Assembly: GCA_002245135.1 (NCBI GenBank)
Contig: NGBS01000946.1
Location: forward strand, 1-23,553
Direction of reading: 5' to 3'
Source of the DNA: Proteromonas lacertae
Lineage: Eukaryota > Sar > Bigyra > Opalinata > Proteromonadidae
Length of the DNA: 23,553 nt
The notes beneath the pieces were generated by a model that was given only the letters and a program-made list of their open reading frames with translations, searched no databases and was not told where the DNA came from. Below, in pieces: positions 9,231 to 18,964 of the stretch. Each line of letters starts with the position of its first letter. The first letter of the stretch is position 1. The position numbers and the translations under genes are program-made.

Positions 9231-11039
9231 TGTTTAAGAATGTTGTTAACAATAAAATGCAAAAATTGTCAAAATGATAATTACTCAGACAAGTATGAGT
9301 ACTTTGCTGGAGTCTTCTTATGGGATCATCTTAAGCAAGACCTCCAGAGCAAAGGAACAAGTAGATGGGATATGCATCCTCAATACTCTTACAACTTCAA
9401 GTGCTGAGAGTACAATTGGGCATTGGGTTGCCTTAGTTGTGGACGATGATCAAAGGCAGATCTACTCAAGAACTACTCATGGTTTATTCAGCAGATGCAA
9501 CAACGTAAAGGCAATCCCGAGGATAAGTATCAACTGAAGATCAATCGTATCAAGAACCAGAAGGTCAACACTGACACCTGTCCTTCAAGGAATCAAATAA
9601 CTTCAACTCAATCCAAGGAGAGAAGCAAATGATACTACTCAAGATGACCTTTAACTAAATCTAGGCAATGACAACCTTCATCCCGACAAGTCTTCAACAA
9701 GAAGCGATTCACTTAACGTGCCGTCAAAGTCAATCTAACCCAGAGCAAAACCTCGGTCAGTGCTGCCACTTCAGGATCGACCTCAAAAGTTATGTTCGAG
9801 ATATCTACCGACAACTGCATCTACTTCAGCAAGAATTGCTTAGAGTAGCGACTAATCATCGACTATAAGGATGCTAACAACAATAAAAAGGCCGAGAAGA
9901 TCCTCCTTTACAACGCTTTCAGTATCTCCATATTGAAAATTCACCTTAGTAGTTATTGGTTCCAATGGATGCAGCTCTAAGATCATCAAGACCTTCTGGG
10001 CACCAGTGACTGCTTCAACTACTCCTTCACCATCAACAGTTCCATAGGTCTTTCCTTTAGATGAAGATTAGTGTCCTTCCTTTAAATCCCAAGGCGAGAT
10101 TCAAGTGAATTATCAACGACTTCAATTACAATCCCAACTATCAGAACATGGAGACTAACGACAGCTACAAGTTGCTCAAAAAATATATTGGGAAACTGGT
10201 ACGATCAGCTGAACAAAAAGCCCTTTACCTAGAAGTTCTTTGAGGTGCTCAACTTCGGCATTGAAAACCTCGGTAATGTCAAGACCATCGCCAGAAGAAG
10301 ATTCAACGGAGATTTAGAGATTACCTTTGAGATCTACAACGATGAGCTAAAGGACAAGTCTATAAATCACTGATTATATTTGATCACTGGACAAAGAGCC
10401 GAGATTACCACCTTGGGTATCTGCAGCATAGCATATGCAAAATTCCATATGGATAAGTTACTACTTCGTGTACTTAGTTATTGCGATGTTTATGGTTAAC
10501 AAGTGAAAACAACCCTTTGGAGATCTCCTTCTCGGAAAGATTCAAAGGCTTAAAGGATCAGGAGAAGATCACTCCGAGGATGAGAATAATGAAGTACTTG
10601 GTAATGCTTACTTACCAGAGAAGCTATCGAGATCCTCCAAGGGCCATTTAAAAATAGAATACGAGAAGATTAATCAGGCAGAAGTAAAGTCTCTGAAAGT
10701 CAATACTTCTAGTAACGGTAAGGACGTTGTCGGCTACGACTGCTTCGATGAAGAATTCTGGCAAGACTATAGTCATCTGCAACGTTCTCCAACACATCTT
10801 GATTAAGAGCAAGAACCAAAGGGTCTATTTCTTCGTCGGTACGATTCATAAGGATGTGCTCTACGATAAGATCATGGAGATGGTGGAGTACAATAAGATC
10901 GATTACTACACCTTCGACTCCATCATCAATGAGGAGGACAAGTCCAATAACCTGCGATAAGCAGTTCTTTGTGGACTAGGCTAGGAACCTCCACAAACAA
11001 GAGATCGAAGAACTGCCTTGTAAAGCGATGCAATCGTTG

Positions 11040-11493
11040 AAGCTATAAAGAGTTATTCACAAATATATTGTTAGTTTGTCATGTGACCTACATCTGTGAT
11101 ATACTTTTTGATGATCTTCATTATTATCAATATAAAACTAATTTTATTATTTTTTCTATTTTAATGTTTCAGTCACTACTACAGTCTAAAATACATTATC
11201 TGATATGAATAAATTACAATAATTTTAACAACAGCTTATTCTATAAGAAATTAAAAAGTAGGTTTGAACTTATTCTTTCTTTTTTCTATTTTTATTACCC
11301 TAACATTGAAGAAAGTGTATTATATTCATATCAAATAATATATATTAGACTGCAGTAGTGACTGAAACATTAAAATAGAAAAAATAATAAAATTAGTTTT
11401 ATATTGATAATAATGAAGATCATCAAAAAGTATATCACAGATGTAGGTCACATGACAAACTAACAATATATTTGTGAATAACTCTTTATAGCT
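11040..11493. repeat. Long inverted repeat, 170-bp arms around a 113-bp loop
   Basis: Arms 11040-11210 and 11324-11493 are reverse complements. The outer 145 bp or so match almost perfectly, with a few mismatches toward the loop. It contains no reading frame. It lies exactly between the ATPase remnant on one side and the minus-strand frame at 11717-12028 on the other, so those two converge on it. It could be a fold-back element, a hairpin-forming inverted duplication, or a structure at a convergent gene junction. Confidence 0.85.
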
Positions 11494-11548
11494 AAGATTA
11501 AAATGATATTAGTTTGTTTTAAAAGTAATTGTATAATGAGAGCGGCTT

Positions 11549-11589
11549 AATTAGATGATTAATTATTATAATATATTATTTAATATATT
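11549..11589 (+). repeat. 41-bp direct repeat of the dynein gene end
   Basis: This stretch is identical to 14152-14192, which spans the last codons, stop and first 3' bases of the dynein fragment. The two copies flank a 2.6-kb block in direct orientation. Confidence 0.8.
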
Positions 11590-11716
11590 GAATTTATGTT
11601 ATTTTAAGTTAATTGATAACCATTTTTTACTCATTGTATAACAATATATTCAAATAATATACAATTTGAAGAAAATTCTTAAATCTTGCGCTTCCTTTAA
11701 GGTGCTTTGAAAGTAC

Positions 11717-12028
11717 TCATGGAGTTGACTCCTCCGAGTGATCGTCTAACTTTCTCTTGATAGCTGATGTGGATAAAGTTACTTTTTCTTGTTGATTCTG
11801 ATTGATACTGACGGTTGTTCCTCGGAGGACTTCTTGGATAGTGCTTACCAATGGAGGATCGATCTTATTATAGTCTATCACGGCCTTGAGTTCACCAGAA
11901 CTCAAAGCCTTCTGAATCACTTCTTGGGAGACTTGGAACAACACTTCCTTATCATACTTAACAACGACCTTCCCATCTATCTTTTGCTTCACATCGTTCT
12001 CCCGTAAGTTGTTCCAGGTGTTGAACAT
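11717..12028 (-). CDS. Unknown 103-residue protein with element-like composition
   Basis: ATG 12028 opens an intact frame beginning MFNTWNNLRENDVKQKIDGK and ending with an acidic/basic tail (KRKLDDHSEESTP) that may include a nuclear signal. The middle is a Val/Lys/Glu-rich amphipathic segment. No cysteines, signal peptide or known motif can be seen. Its codons use more G and C than the host genes in this window and resemble the Polinton-like remnants just upstream, so I assign it to that element or its cargo. It could also be an exon of a host gene. I do not recognise a family. Confidence 0.4.
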   Translation of the reverse strand: MFNTWNNLRENDVKQKIDGKVVVKYDKEVLFQVSQEVIQKALSSGELKAVIDYNKIDPPLVSTIQEVLRGTTVSINQNQQEKVTLSTSAIKRKLDDHSEESTP

Positions 12029-12333
12029 TGCCTAGGTAATGATTCCAGATCAGAACTTTACTTGTAGATTCAGGAGCATGTCATAATAATGAGTATTAGG
12101 GGGCCAGAGCACAGTGTGCCATTTCCCCCATGGTTTTTTCACCATTAAAACATAATCAGACAGTAGAGATGGTAAAATAATGAAAGAAAGTAAAAATGAG
12201 GAGAGTAACAACTAGATGTAACAACTCCAGAGATAAAATTGCAAGAAGCCAAAATATGTATAAAAGATAACGCTGATAGCTCAGATAAGTTATTGTTGTA
12301 GCATTAAAAGAAAATGACTAAAAATATTAAAAT

Positions 12334-12498
12334 AAAGAAATTATTCCTATTGTAGTGGAACGTCATAAGACCAATATACTTGTTAAAGTGATAATTGAGA
12401 CTTGTTTATTGAATAGAAAAGAAATAAAAATAGTATTGAGATTATGTGGTGATGTAGAAGTTAACTCTGTTTTAAACATACAAAGGTTTCTAAAATAG
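12334..12498 (+). pseudogene. Fragment resembling deoxyribose-phosphate aldolase (DeoC)
   Basis: A 54-residue frame contains NILVKVIIETCLLNRKEI. This is close to the LKVIIET-x-LL-x-x-EEI strand that precedes the Schiff-base lysine in DeoC aldolases, which split deoxyribose 5-phosphate into glyceraldehyde 3-phosphate and acetaldehyde. The following strand, where KTSTGF is expected, is only loosely similar, and neither the rest of the barrel nor an ATG is present. I read it as a host gene remnant. The match rests on one motif and could be chance. Confidence 0.3.
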
Positions 12499-12698
12499 GT
12501 GATTTAATAAAGTAAAAGTTATACAAAGTTAAAGAAGTAGCTGTACAATATATGAAAAGATTAGTAGAAGGTTATGGAGGTAACTTCACTATAGATGTAA
12601 GAAATGCTTTAGAAAGCAAATTATCAAAGCATGATTCCAAAACATGAAGTAAATAATTCCAAATTTTTAGCTTGTCTCAATGACTGGTAATTTTATAG

Positions 12699-12806
12699 TG
12701 TATTAGTAAAGAAGGTAAAGTAGTAGAAGAAGGTGCAAATTTAGCTATAGTAGAAGCTATGCAAACTGAGAAAAGAAGACACATTGATGTAATTATGGAT
12801 TTTTGA
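12699..12806 (+). pseudogene. Fragment resembling a biotinyl (BCCP-like) domain
   Basis: A 35-residue frame reads EGKVVEEGANLAIVEAMQTE, like the G-x-x-V-x-x-G-x-x-L-x-x-x-EAMKM hairpin of biotin carboxyl carrier domains. The residue in the biotin-lysine place is Gln, so the site would not be biotinylated. The frame has no ATG and ends at TGA. It may be a remnant of a carboxylase gene or a coincidental match. Confidence 0.25.
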
Positions 12807-13107
12807 TTTGATTTTTAAGACAAAGGTTAAATTATCATTGAGTAACAAATAAATATGCATCTGTTAGTGTTTTGTATGTTTATAATTATATATATTTACA
12901 AATATGTTTGATAAAAGTATAAATAGGTACATATAAATATTATGTGTTACATATGTGTATTATTTTATTATGCATATAAATCAATTATAAATAATTAAGT
13001 AAATAGCTAGATTACGAAAATTTGATTAATATAATTAAATTAATGTTTGATATAATCATCATATACACATAATATATTATTATATTGAGCCCTTACTTCC
13101 TATAGGA

Positions 13108-13275
13108 GAGGTGCTCAAAAAATAAAAATTGAAAAAATGATCAAACTTATGTTTGTGTCGATTCTTGTTATTTTTTGAGCACTCTCATTCATTAAGCATA
13201 ATATATAAATAAAAATTGGAGATCCAAGATGCAGTTATTATGCTCTATAGTCTGGACCATGAGGTGCTCAAATTT
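13108..13275. repeat. Cluster of GTGCTCAAA repeats, possible MITE or mariner-like end
   Basis: GTGCTCAAAAAATAA at 13111-13125 is matched by its exact reverse complement at 13168-13182, and GAGGTGCTCAAATTTT recurs in direct orientation at 13261-13276. The spacing suggests small nested DNA-transposon ends. No transposase is visible. Confidence 0.45.
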
Positions 13276-13411
13276 TAAAAATAATGTCATAATGTGTGAA
13301 TTGAAAGTTAACGAAATACAAAGATAAGTTCAGAAACGCTTAGTTTTATGATAATAGTAAGATAAATATGAGTATTGAGGTTGAAACACCTCTAGAAATA
13401 GGGTGTCCAAA

Positions 13412-13431
13412 TTTTGAGTGGCCACTCAAAA
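13412..13431. repeat. Perfect 20-bp palindrome
   Basis: TTTTGAGTGGCCACTCAAAA reads identically on both strands. It is preceded by GGGTGTCCAAA, which resembles the GGTGCTCAAA repeats nearby, and is followed at 13442-13454 by a CCCACT/AGTGGG hairpin. Confidence 0.8.
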
Positions 13432-13778
13432 CACAAGATCCCCCACTAAGTGGGTATATTCATATAGTTTAGGTCATTGTAAGAACTATAGTGGTATTAG
13501 TTTTTGAAGAAAGTTATTAATCTTATATTGGCGCACAATAGTTTGGTAGCGAGTTATATGCATATATAATCATATTTTGTCATATAAGTTACATTTGGGA
13601 CATATTTTTTTGAATTTGTGCCTAATTTATTGAAAAAGAATAAATTTTCAATATTAACAATTTTGTTTTTAACGCTACTAGAGATAAAATTGCGTTAGCT
13701 GAAATAGGCTTAAAAATGAAGAAAATCTAAATATGGGTAGTTATTTTTTTAGCAAAATGGCTCAAAAAGCAAATCTAA

Positions 13779-14165
13779 GCACAATATATACACTATATAA
13801 TATATAAAGAAGAACAAAGTAAAATCACTGAAAAAGCAGCTGATGGTTGTTATGTATATGGTTTATTTATTGAAGGAGCAAATTGGAATTATGAAACAAT
13901 GACATTAGATGAAAGTAATCCAAAAGAATTATTTGTTGAAATGCCTCACATTCATTTACAACCAAAAAGAATTGATGAGATAGACGAGAATGAACATCGA
14001 TATGAATGTCCAACTTATAAAACATCTGAAAGAAGAGGTGTATTATCAACAACAGGTCATAGTACGAATTTTGTGATGATGATCAATTTACCAATGAAAG
14101 CTGAACATGATCAGAAACATTGGATAAAACGAGGTGTTGCTTTATTAACTCAATTAGATGATTAA
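13779..14165 (+). pseudogene. C-terminus of an axonemal dynein heavy chain
   Basis: The frame is open from 13779 and clearly homologous from about 13824: ADGCYVYGLFIEGANWNYET, NPKELFVEMPHIHLQPK, YECPTYKTSERRG, STTGHSTNFVMMINLP and HWIKRGVALLTQLDD, then TAA 14163-14165. This is the last 110 or so residues of the C-terminal domain of axonemal dynein heavy chains, closest in pattern to the inner-arm monomeric class (the SERRGxLSTTGHSTNF block). The motor part (AAA1-6, stalk) is not upstream in any frame I checked, so this is either the last exon after a long intron or a detached fragment. The DNA upstream is transposon debris, which favours a fragment. Its presence implies a ciliated or flagellated host. 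Confidence 0.75.
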
Positions 14166-14192
14166 TTATTATAATATATTATTTAATATATT
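14152..14192 (+). repeat. Second copy of the 41-bp direct repeat
   Basis: Identical to 11549-11589. It covers the dynein stop codon and the start of its 3' region. Confidence 0.8.
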
Positions 14193-14294
14193 CATCTTGT
14201 TTATGTTTACTAGATGTATTAAGTAATAAATGAAAATGAATAAACAATAATTAAATATATTGTTGTTTTATTTGAGAATATATATATATTTCTT

Positions 14295-17200
14295 TTACAA
14301 TTCTCTCTTTTCTTTCCATATTAATGGATGATTTTGAGTGTTTATGTATTGAAGATTATCATTTACTAATTTCAATATACTATTCAAATAATCTTCTTTG
14401 TTAACTGATATATGATATAAATAGGAAATTATTTGATCTACTTTATCACTTACATCTTCATAATTGGATAGTTTTGATAAGAATATGTTCTTTAAACCAT
14501 TAACATATTCTGTCAAACTATTCTTTTGCTGTATTTGATTTAATTTTTCATCTACATCAACTATATCTTTTGGCAAACCAACAATATCATTTAATGGAGT
14601 TTCTTTATCAGGATTATATAATTTCCATTTTCCTTTTTCCTCAATAAATTTAAAACCTCATGGTTGATTTAAATAATTAACATAATAAACAGAATAACCA
14701 TCATCAACTTCCATTTTAGAGGAATAATAGCCTCTATTATGTTGTTTTGTATGTTTTCCTTTTTCATCAAACCAAGTTAATTTAAATGGAGCATCATTAT
14801 AATTACATGTATAAATAAATCTGTTTGGATGACTTGAATCAATTCCACATTGATAATTTGTGATGAAAATACCATCATATTCTTTCACTTCAAATTCTAC
14901 TTTCAATTCAATTGATTTGTTTGGAATTGATATTTTAATTGGTATTTCCATTTCTCCAACTTCTGGATTATCAACCATTATTTCTAATTCACTTGATGGT
15001 GTTATTCTAACATGACATTTCTTTGATTCAACAGATATATTGATGTTGAATGGATTAATTATTGGAATTGTTATAATTGGATTAGATCTGGATTTGACTA
15101 ATGGAGGTAATTTAAAATAATCATCTTCAGGAAGAATAAATTCATGATCTCTGATATTCGTAATAAAAATCACATTAGATAAATTCATTTTATTTTTCTT
15201 TAATTTTGAATTATCTCTTTTATATACATATCCTTTTGGAATAAACACTTTTGATTATATTGGTTTTGGGCTTACAATTCTCTGTTTTTCTTTCTTTGAT
15301 TTATCTAATTCTTGAAGCTTTATTGAATATTCATTTTCAGAAGCAAACGACTTTTTGATAAATATTTGATATATATCTTCTGTTAATCTACTCATTTCAA
15401 CTTCATTTGCTTTTGGTGCATTTCTTGGTATTGAAATACAATTTGAAAGTTTAAAGTAAGTGAACATTTGGTTAATAGGAAATATGTTTAAATCTGAATC
15501 AAAATATGAATTATGTAGATTAATTCCATTATATCCATAATTATTATCAAATTTATATAATCTATAATCTTTATTTAAACTTCCAGATTTATTTCCACCT
15601 TCAAGTAAGAATGAATATTCTTCTATCAATTTTTTATTGAATGATGTTGTATATCTAATCTTTTTTTCTTTACAGAATTTTATCATATTCAACATCAAAG
15701 AACGAGAGACATAATCACTTGTATTATCTGAATTAAATGGATAATATTTATATTCCATTTCCACATCACCATATTTCTTTGTTATTTCGATATTCACATC
15801 ATAAGTTGATAATGGCAAAACAACATATAATTCTTTTCTTTCATTACTTAAACCAACTTTACTTTTAAACAATCCTTCCCATCCTTCTTTGATATTTATT
15901 TCATGATTTGTAAATCCCAATATAGAATCATCACCACAATGAAGTTTAAATTTAAAATTAGAATTCTTATTATATCTGAAAATAACAACTTTGAAATAAA
16001 TAGAATCTGGTTCTAAATTGTTTTATTTTTTAATATCATTTTCTGATAATTCAGAATCATGTGGAATTGATTTTTCAATCATATGATTTATTGATTCATG
16101 ATAATATAATGTCAAAATATAATTCTTAGCTTTTTCTATTGATTCTATTGATCCATATTTCTTTTCAAATTCTTTATTTACTCTTTCAACAGCTTTTTTA
16201 GCATCTCTTTTTAATTTATCTTCCATTTGTTTATAATTATTTTCTAATTTGTTTTTATTATTCTTCAATTCATTACATTCTCTTTCTAATCTCTTTATCT
16301 TCTGATCTATTCCTTCTATTCCATTTTTATATTCATTTTGAATATATTCATCTGCTCTTGGAATTATATCATCTATTGATTTTAGAATAGGATTTGTTTT
16401 AAAGAAATCTTTCAATGATATTTCACTCAATATTTCTAACACAATATCTGATAATTCATTGTGTAATAATGGACATATTAAAACTAATTTATCATGAAAT
16501 GGCAGTGAAGAAAAATATATTCCTTCATAGATATAAAACAAAGGTTCTTTTTTCATATTATAATTCTTTAATTGATATTCATACTTTAAATCAGATGATG
16601 ATACTATTGTTCCTGGTTCACATTTACTTGTGTAATTGTATGGTTCTAATGATAATATCTTATGTAAATCCAATTCTCTTTCATTTTCTTCTTCTACATA
16701 TCTAATGATTCTCAATGCTTGTAATTCTAATTTATCTTCATAATAATCTGTATTACATTTATCAGTTATATGTGATAAATCCATTTCCATTTTACCATCA
16801 TCATTTCTTTTTTTCTTTGGTATAATCCAATCACTTTCTAATAAAGCGTTTATAGAATTATCTAAAAATGAATAATAATGATTCAAATCTACAGTTTTAG
16901 CATAATAATTGATTCTAGCTGTCACATATATTTCTAAAGATTCTTTCATTTTTTCATAATTCTCAAAATCATGAATTAACTTAACTTTTGATATTTCTAA
17001 TTCTCTCAATAATTCATAATATTGAACTATTGCTGATGCTATATTTGACACTTCTAAAGCATATAAGAAATGACTACATTCTAAATACAATCTTGCTTCT
17101 TTATCTTGAATTTGATGATAATCGATTATTGTGTCTTTTATTTGTTTTATATCTTTTAATAAATCATAAGCATCATCATCTATTCCTTCTAATATTACAT

Positions 17201-18964
17201 TGTTTTCTTCTTCAAAATCCTTACCATATTCACTGTTTATATTTTCTAATTCTCTTTTAATTTTGTTATAATTCATTTGTCTTTGTTTTTTCTTTTCTCT
17301 AATCGTTATAAGTGTTTTTAAATCACTCATTTCTATATAAAACAAAGAATATTCTTCAAAATATTTATCCATTCCATAGAATCTATTCAGTTTTAAAGTT
17401 GTATCTTTCATTGCTTCATCAAATTCATCATATATTCTTTGTATATCATTAAATAATAAATCAGTCATTCCTGTATTTTCTTTTGGTCTTCTTGATATAT
17501 TTGATGAATAACCTTTCAATAATCGAAGTGTTTTATTTATTATATTTTCTATTACTTCTATTGGACCTCATTCATCTATCTTTTCAATTATATCACTAAA
17601 CACATTTTGATATTTATTCCATTGAGAATCTTTATTATTCAATAATACTTTATCTTTACCTATGATATAACATAACAACAATTCATCAGAATCTTTTATG
17701 AATTTATAATATTCATTTAATTTACATATTTCATTATCTTCTATATCAATCAAAGGACATTTGTCCTGTCTAATTAACTCATTTGAAGGATTTAGTTTGA
17801 ATGACTTCAATAAAATCCATCTTTGAAGAATTGGATTACATTCAATTATTATTGTATTTTTACCAAAATTCTTATTCACTGTTAAATAAATTTGATAAAG
17901 TGGATAATACAATAATGATGATGTATAACTTGTATTGATAATCAAATATAATTGGGTTTGTTCACTATTAATACCTTTTTTGTTAAATATCAAAATGTTT
18001 TCCATTGATACTTGTACTATCAAATCTTCAATTTTATCAAGATTCTTTTCTTTTAGTTTTTCTATTAATTTGTTTAATAATCTATCTTCATAACTACCCA
18101 CAACTGGAAGTTTTGGTTCATTTAATTCTATTTTATGAAATTATAAAACATACTTTTCAATTCAGATATTATATCATTCACCTTCAAATGATTTTTCTTT
18201 TCTTTTTGAAGTATTATTCTTAAAAATGAGTTTAATTCAATTCTATATTCTCCATCTAATGGAGTATATTTAACATTTAGTATATTTAACATAGTTTCAG
18301 ATATGTTTGAAACAACAAATGGATATTTACCACTTTTTATATAATAAAATATCAATCCAAAATTCCAAATATCGCTTGCAATATCTAATTCTTTTCCTAA
18401 TAATTCATCAATACAAACAAAACATAAATCTTTCATTTTTCTATTTATCAATTCTTCTCTTCCTTTGTATAATAAAATATTGCAATAATCATTTATTATC
18501 ACTTCATTTTCATCATTCAAAAAGATATTGGATGGTTTTAAATCGCTGTGAATTGTTCCTACTTCATTTAAACTCTTTAATACAATTAAAATTCCATTTA
18601 ATACTTCAAATGGGCCACTCTCTTCAAAGTATTTCACAGGTTCAATAACATCTAAGTGAGTTTTATATTCTCTCATCACTCGATATAACTGTTTTTCTTC
18701 TCTTTCTATTACTTCGTAGTTCATTAAGCCAGGCATATTCAAACTATTTATTCTATTCATTGCTACCGCCACTTCATCAACTACTTTTGAATCTAACTCA
18801 CTTACATCTAATACTTTTAATATTTTCTCTGAATTATCACTATTATCTTTAATTCTTTGCAGATGGGATTTGTTTAAAACCTCATTCTTTAACTAGTACA
18901 ATAAATGATTAAAATAGTATACTTCATAATGATGTTTGTTTAACCAATTTAAAATTAAATTCAT
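14295..18964 (-). CDS. Kinase-fronted 1548-codon gene with five in-frame stop codons and one 26-nt intron
   Basis: From ATG 18964, with the intron 18153-18128 removed, one frame runs to TAA 14297-14295. Within it stand TAG (codon 24), TGA (457), TAA (972), TAA (1228) and TGA (1427), and no frame change. Codons 40-270 form a protein-kinase domain: a KILKVLD strand, HSDLKPSNIFL in the catalytic loop (His-Ser-Asp for His-Arg-Asp; codons 139-141), NDYC where DFG is expected (Asp 159) and SDIWNFGLIFYYI (197 on). No glycine loop is evident. Codons 271-456 are unassigned. About 470-970 is helical and Glu/Lys-rich with a strong coiled coil near its end. 975-1430 is beta-rich. The last 90 residues (LNQIQQKNSLTEYV) faintly recall an Hsp70 lid. 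I do not recognise the whole. It may be several genes, a stop-recoded gene or an indel-free pseudogene. Confidence 0.6.
18128..18153 (-). other. 26-nt GT-AG intron
   Basis: The minus strand reads GTATGT at 18153-18148 and AAATAG at 18133-18128, an ideal 5' site and a plain TAG acceptor. Removing it joins the kinase frame (codon split A|AA) to the long downstream frame exactly. Its last triplet is the stop that otherwise ends the kinase frame, so retention would truncate the protein. The length is in the range of the shortest spliceosomal introns known. Confidence 0.65.

Larger units (their letters stand above)
9230..12030 (+). mobile_element. Fossil Polinton/Maverick-like element, broken
   Basis: This island is visibly richer in G and C than the DNA around it. 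It holds, in order on the plus strand, a remnant of an adenovirus-type cysteine protease (about 9262-9610, with an IGHWVALVVDDD block around the catalytic His), unassigned coding remains (9660-10650, possibly structural genes), and a remnant of the packaging ATPase (about 10690-10960, with an NSGKT Walker A-type loop). A minus-strand frame of like composition lies at 11717-12028. Protease plus packaging ATPase is the Polinton signature; polymerase and integrase are not seen here. The element is broken at many places, probably ten or more, and looks old. No terminal repeats are visible and its true ends are uncertain. Confidence 0.6.
12029..13640. other. Fragment-rich stretch with no intact gene
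   Basis: It holds a GGGGG/CCCCC hairpin (12099-12129), two short protein-like fragments (listed separately), a cluster of GTGCTCAAA-type repeats (13108-13275), a perfect 20-bp palindrome (13412-13431) and a small hairpin (13442-13454). A frame at about 12520-12645 reads VAVQYMKRLVEGYGGNF and looks coding, but I cannot assign it. Confidence 0.5.

Noticed and set aside
11789-12007. Plus-strand 72-codon frame
   Set aside because: Antisense to the better-composed minus-strand frame 11717-12028; no motif.
16415-17260. Two plus-strand frames of 90-96 codons rich in Ile, Leu and His
   Set aside because: They are antisense shadows of the coiled-coil part of the kinase-fronted gene.
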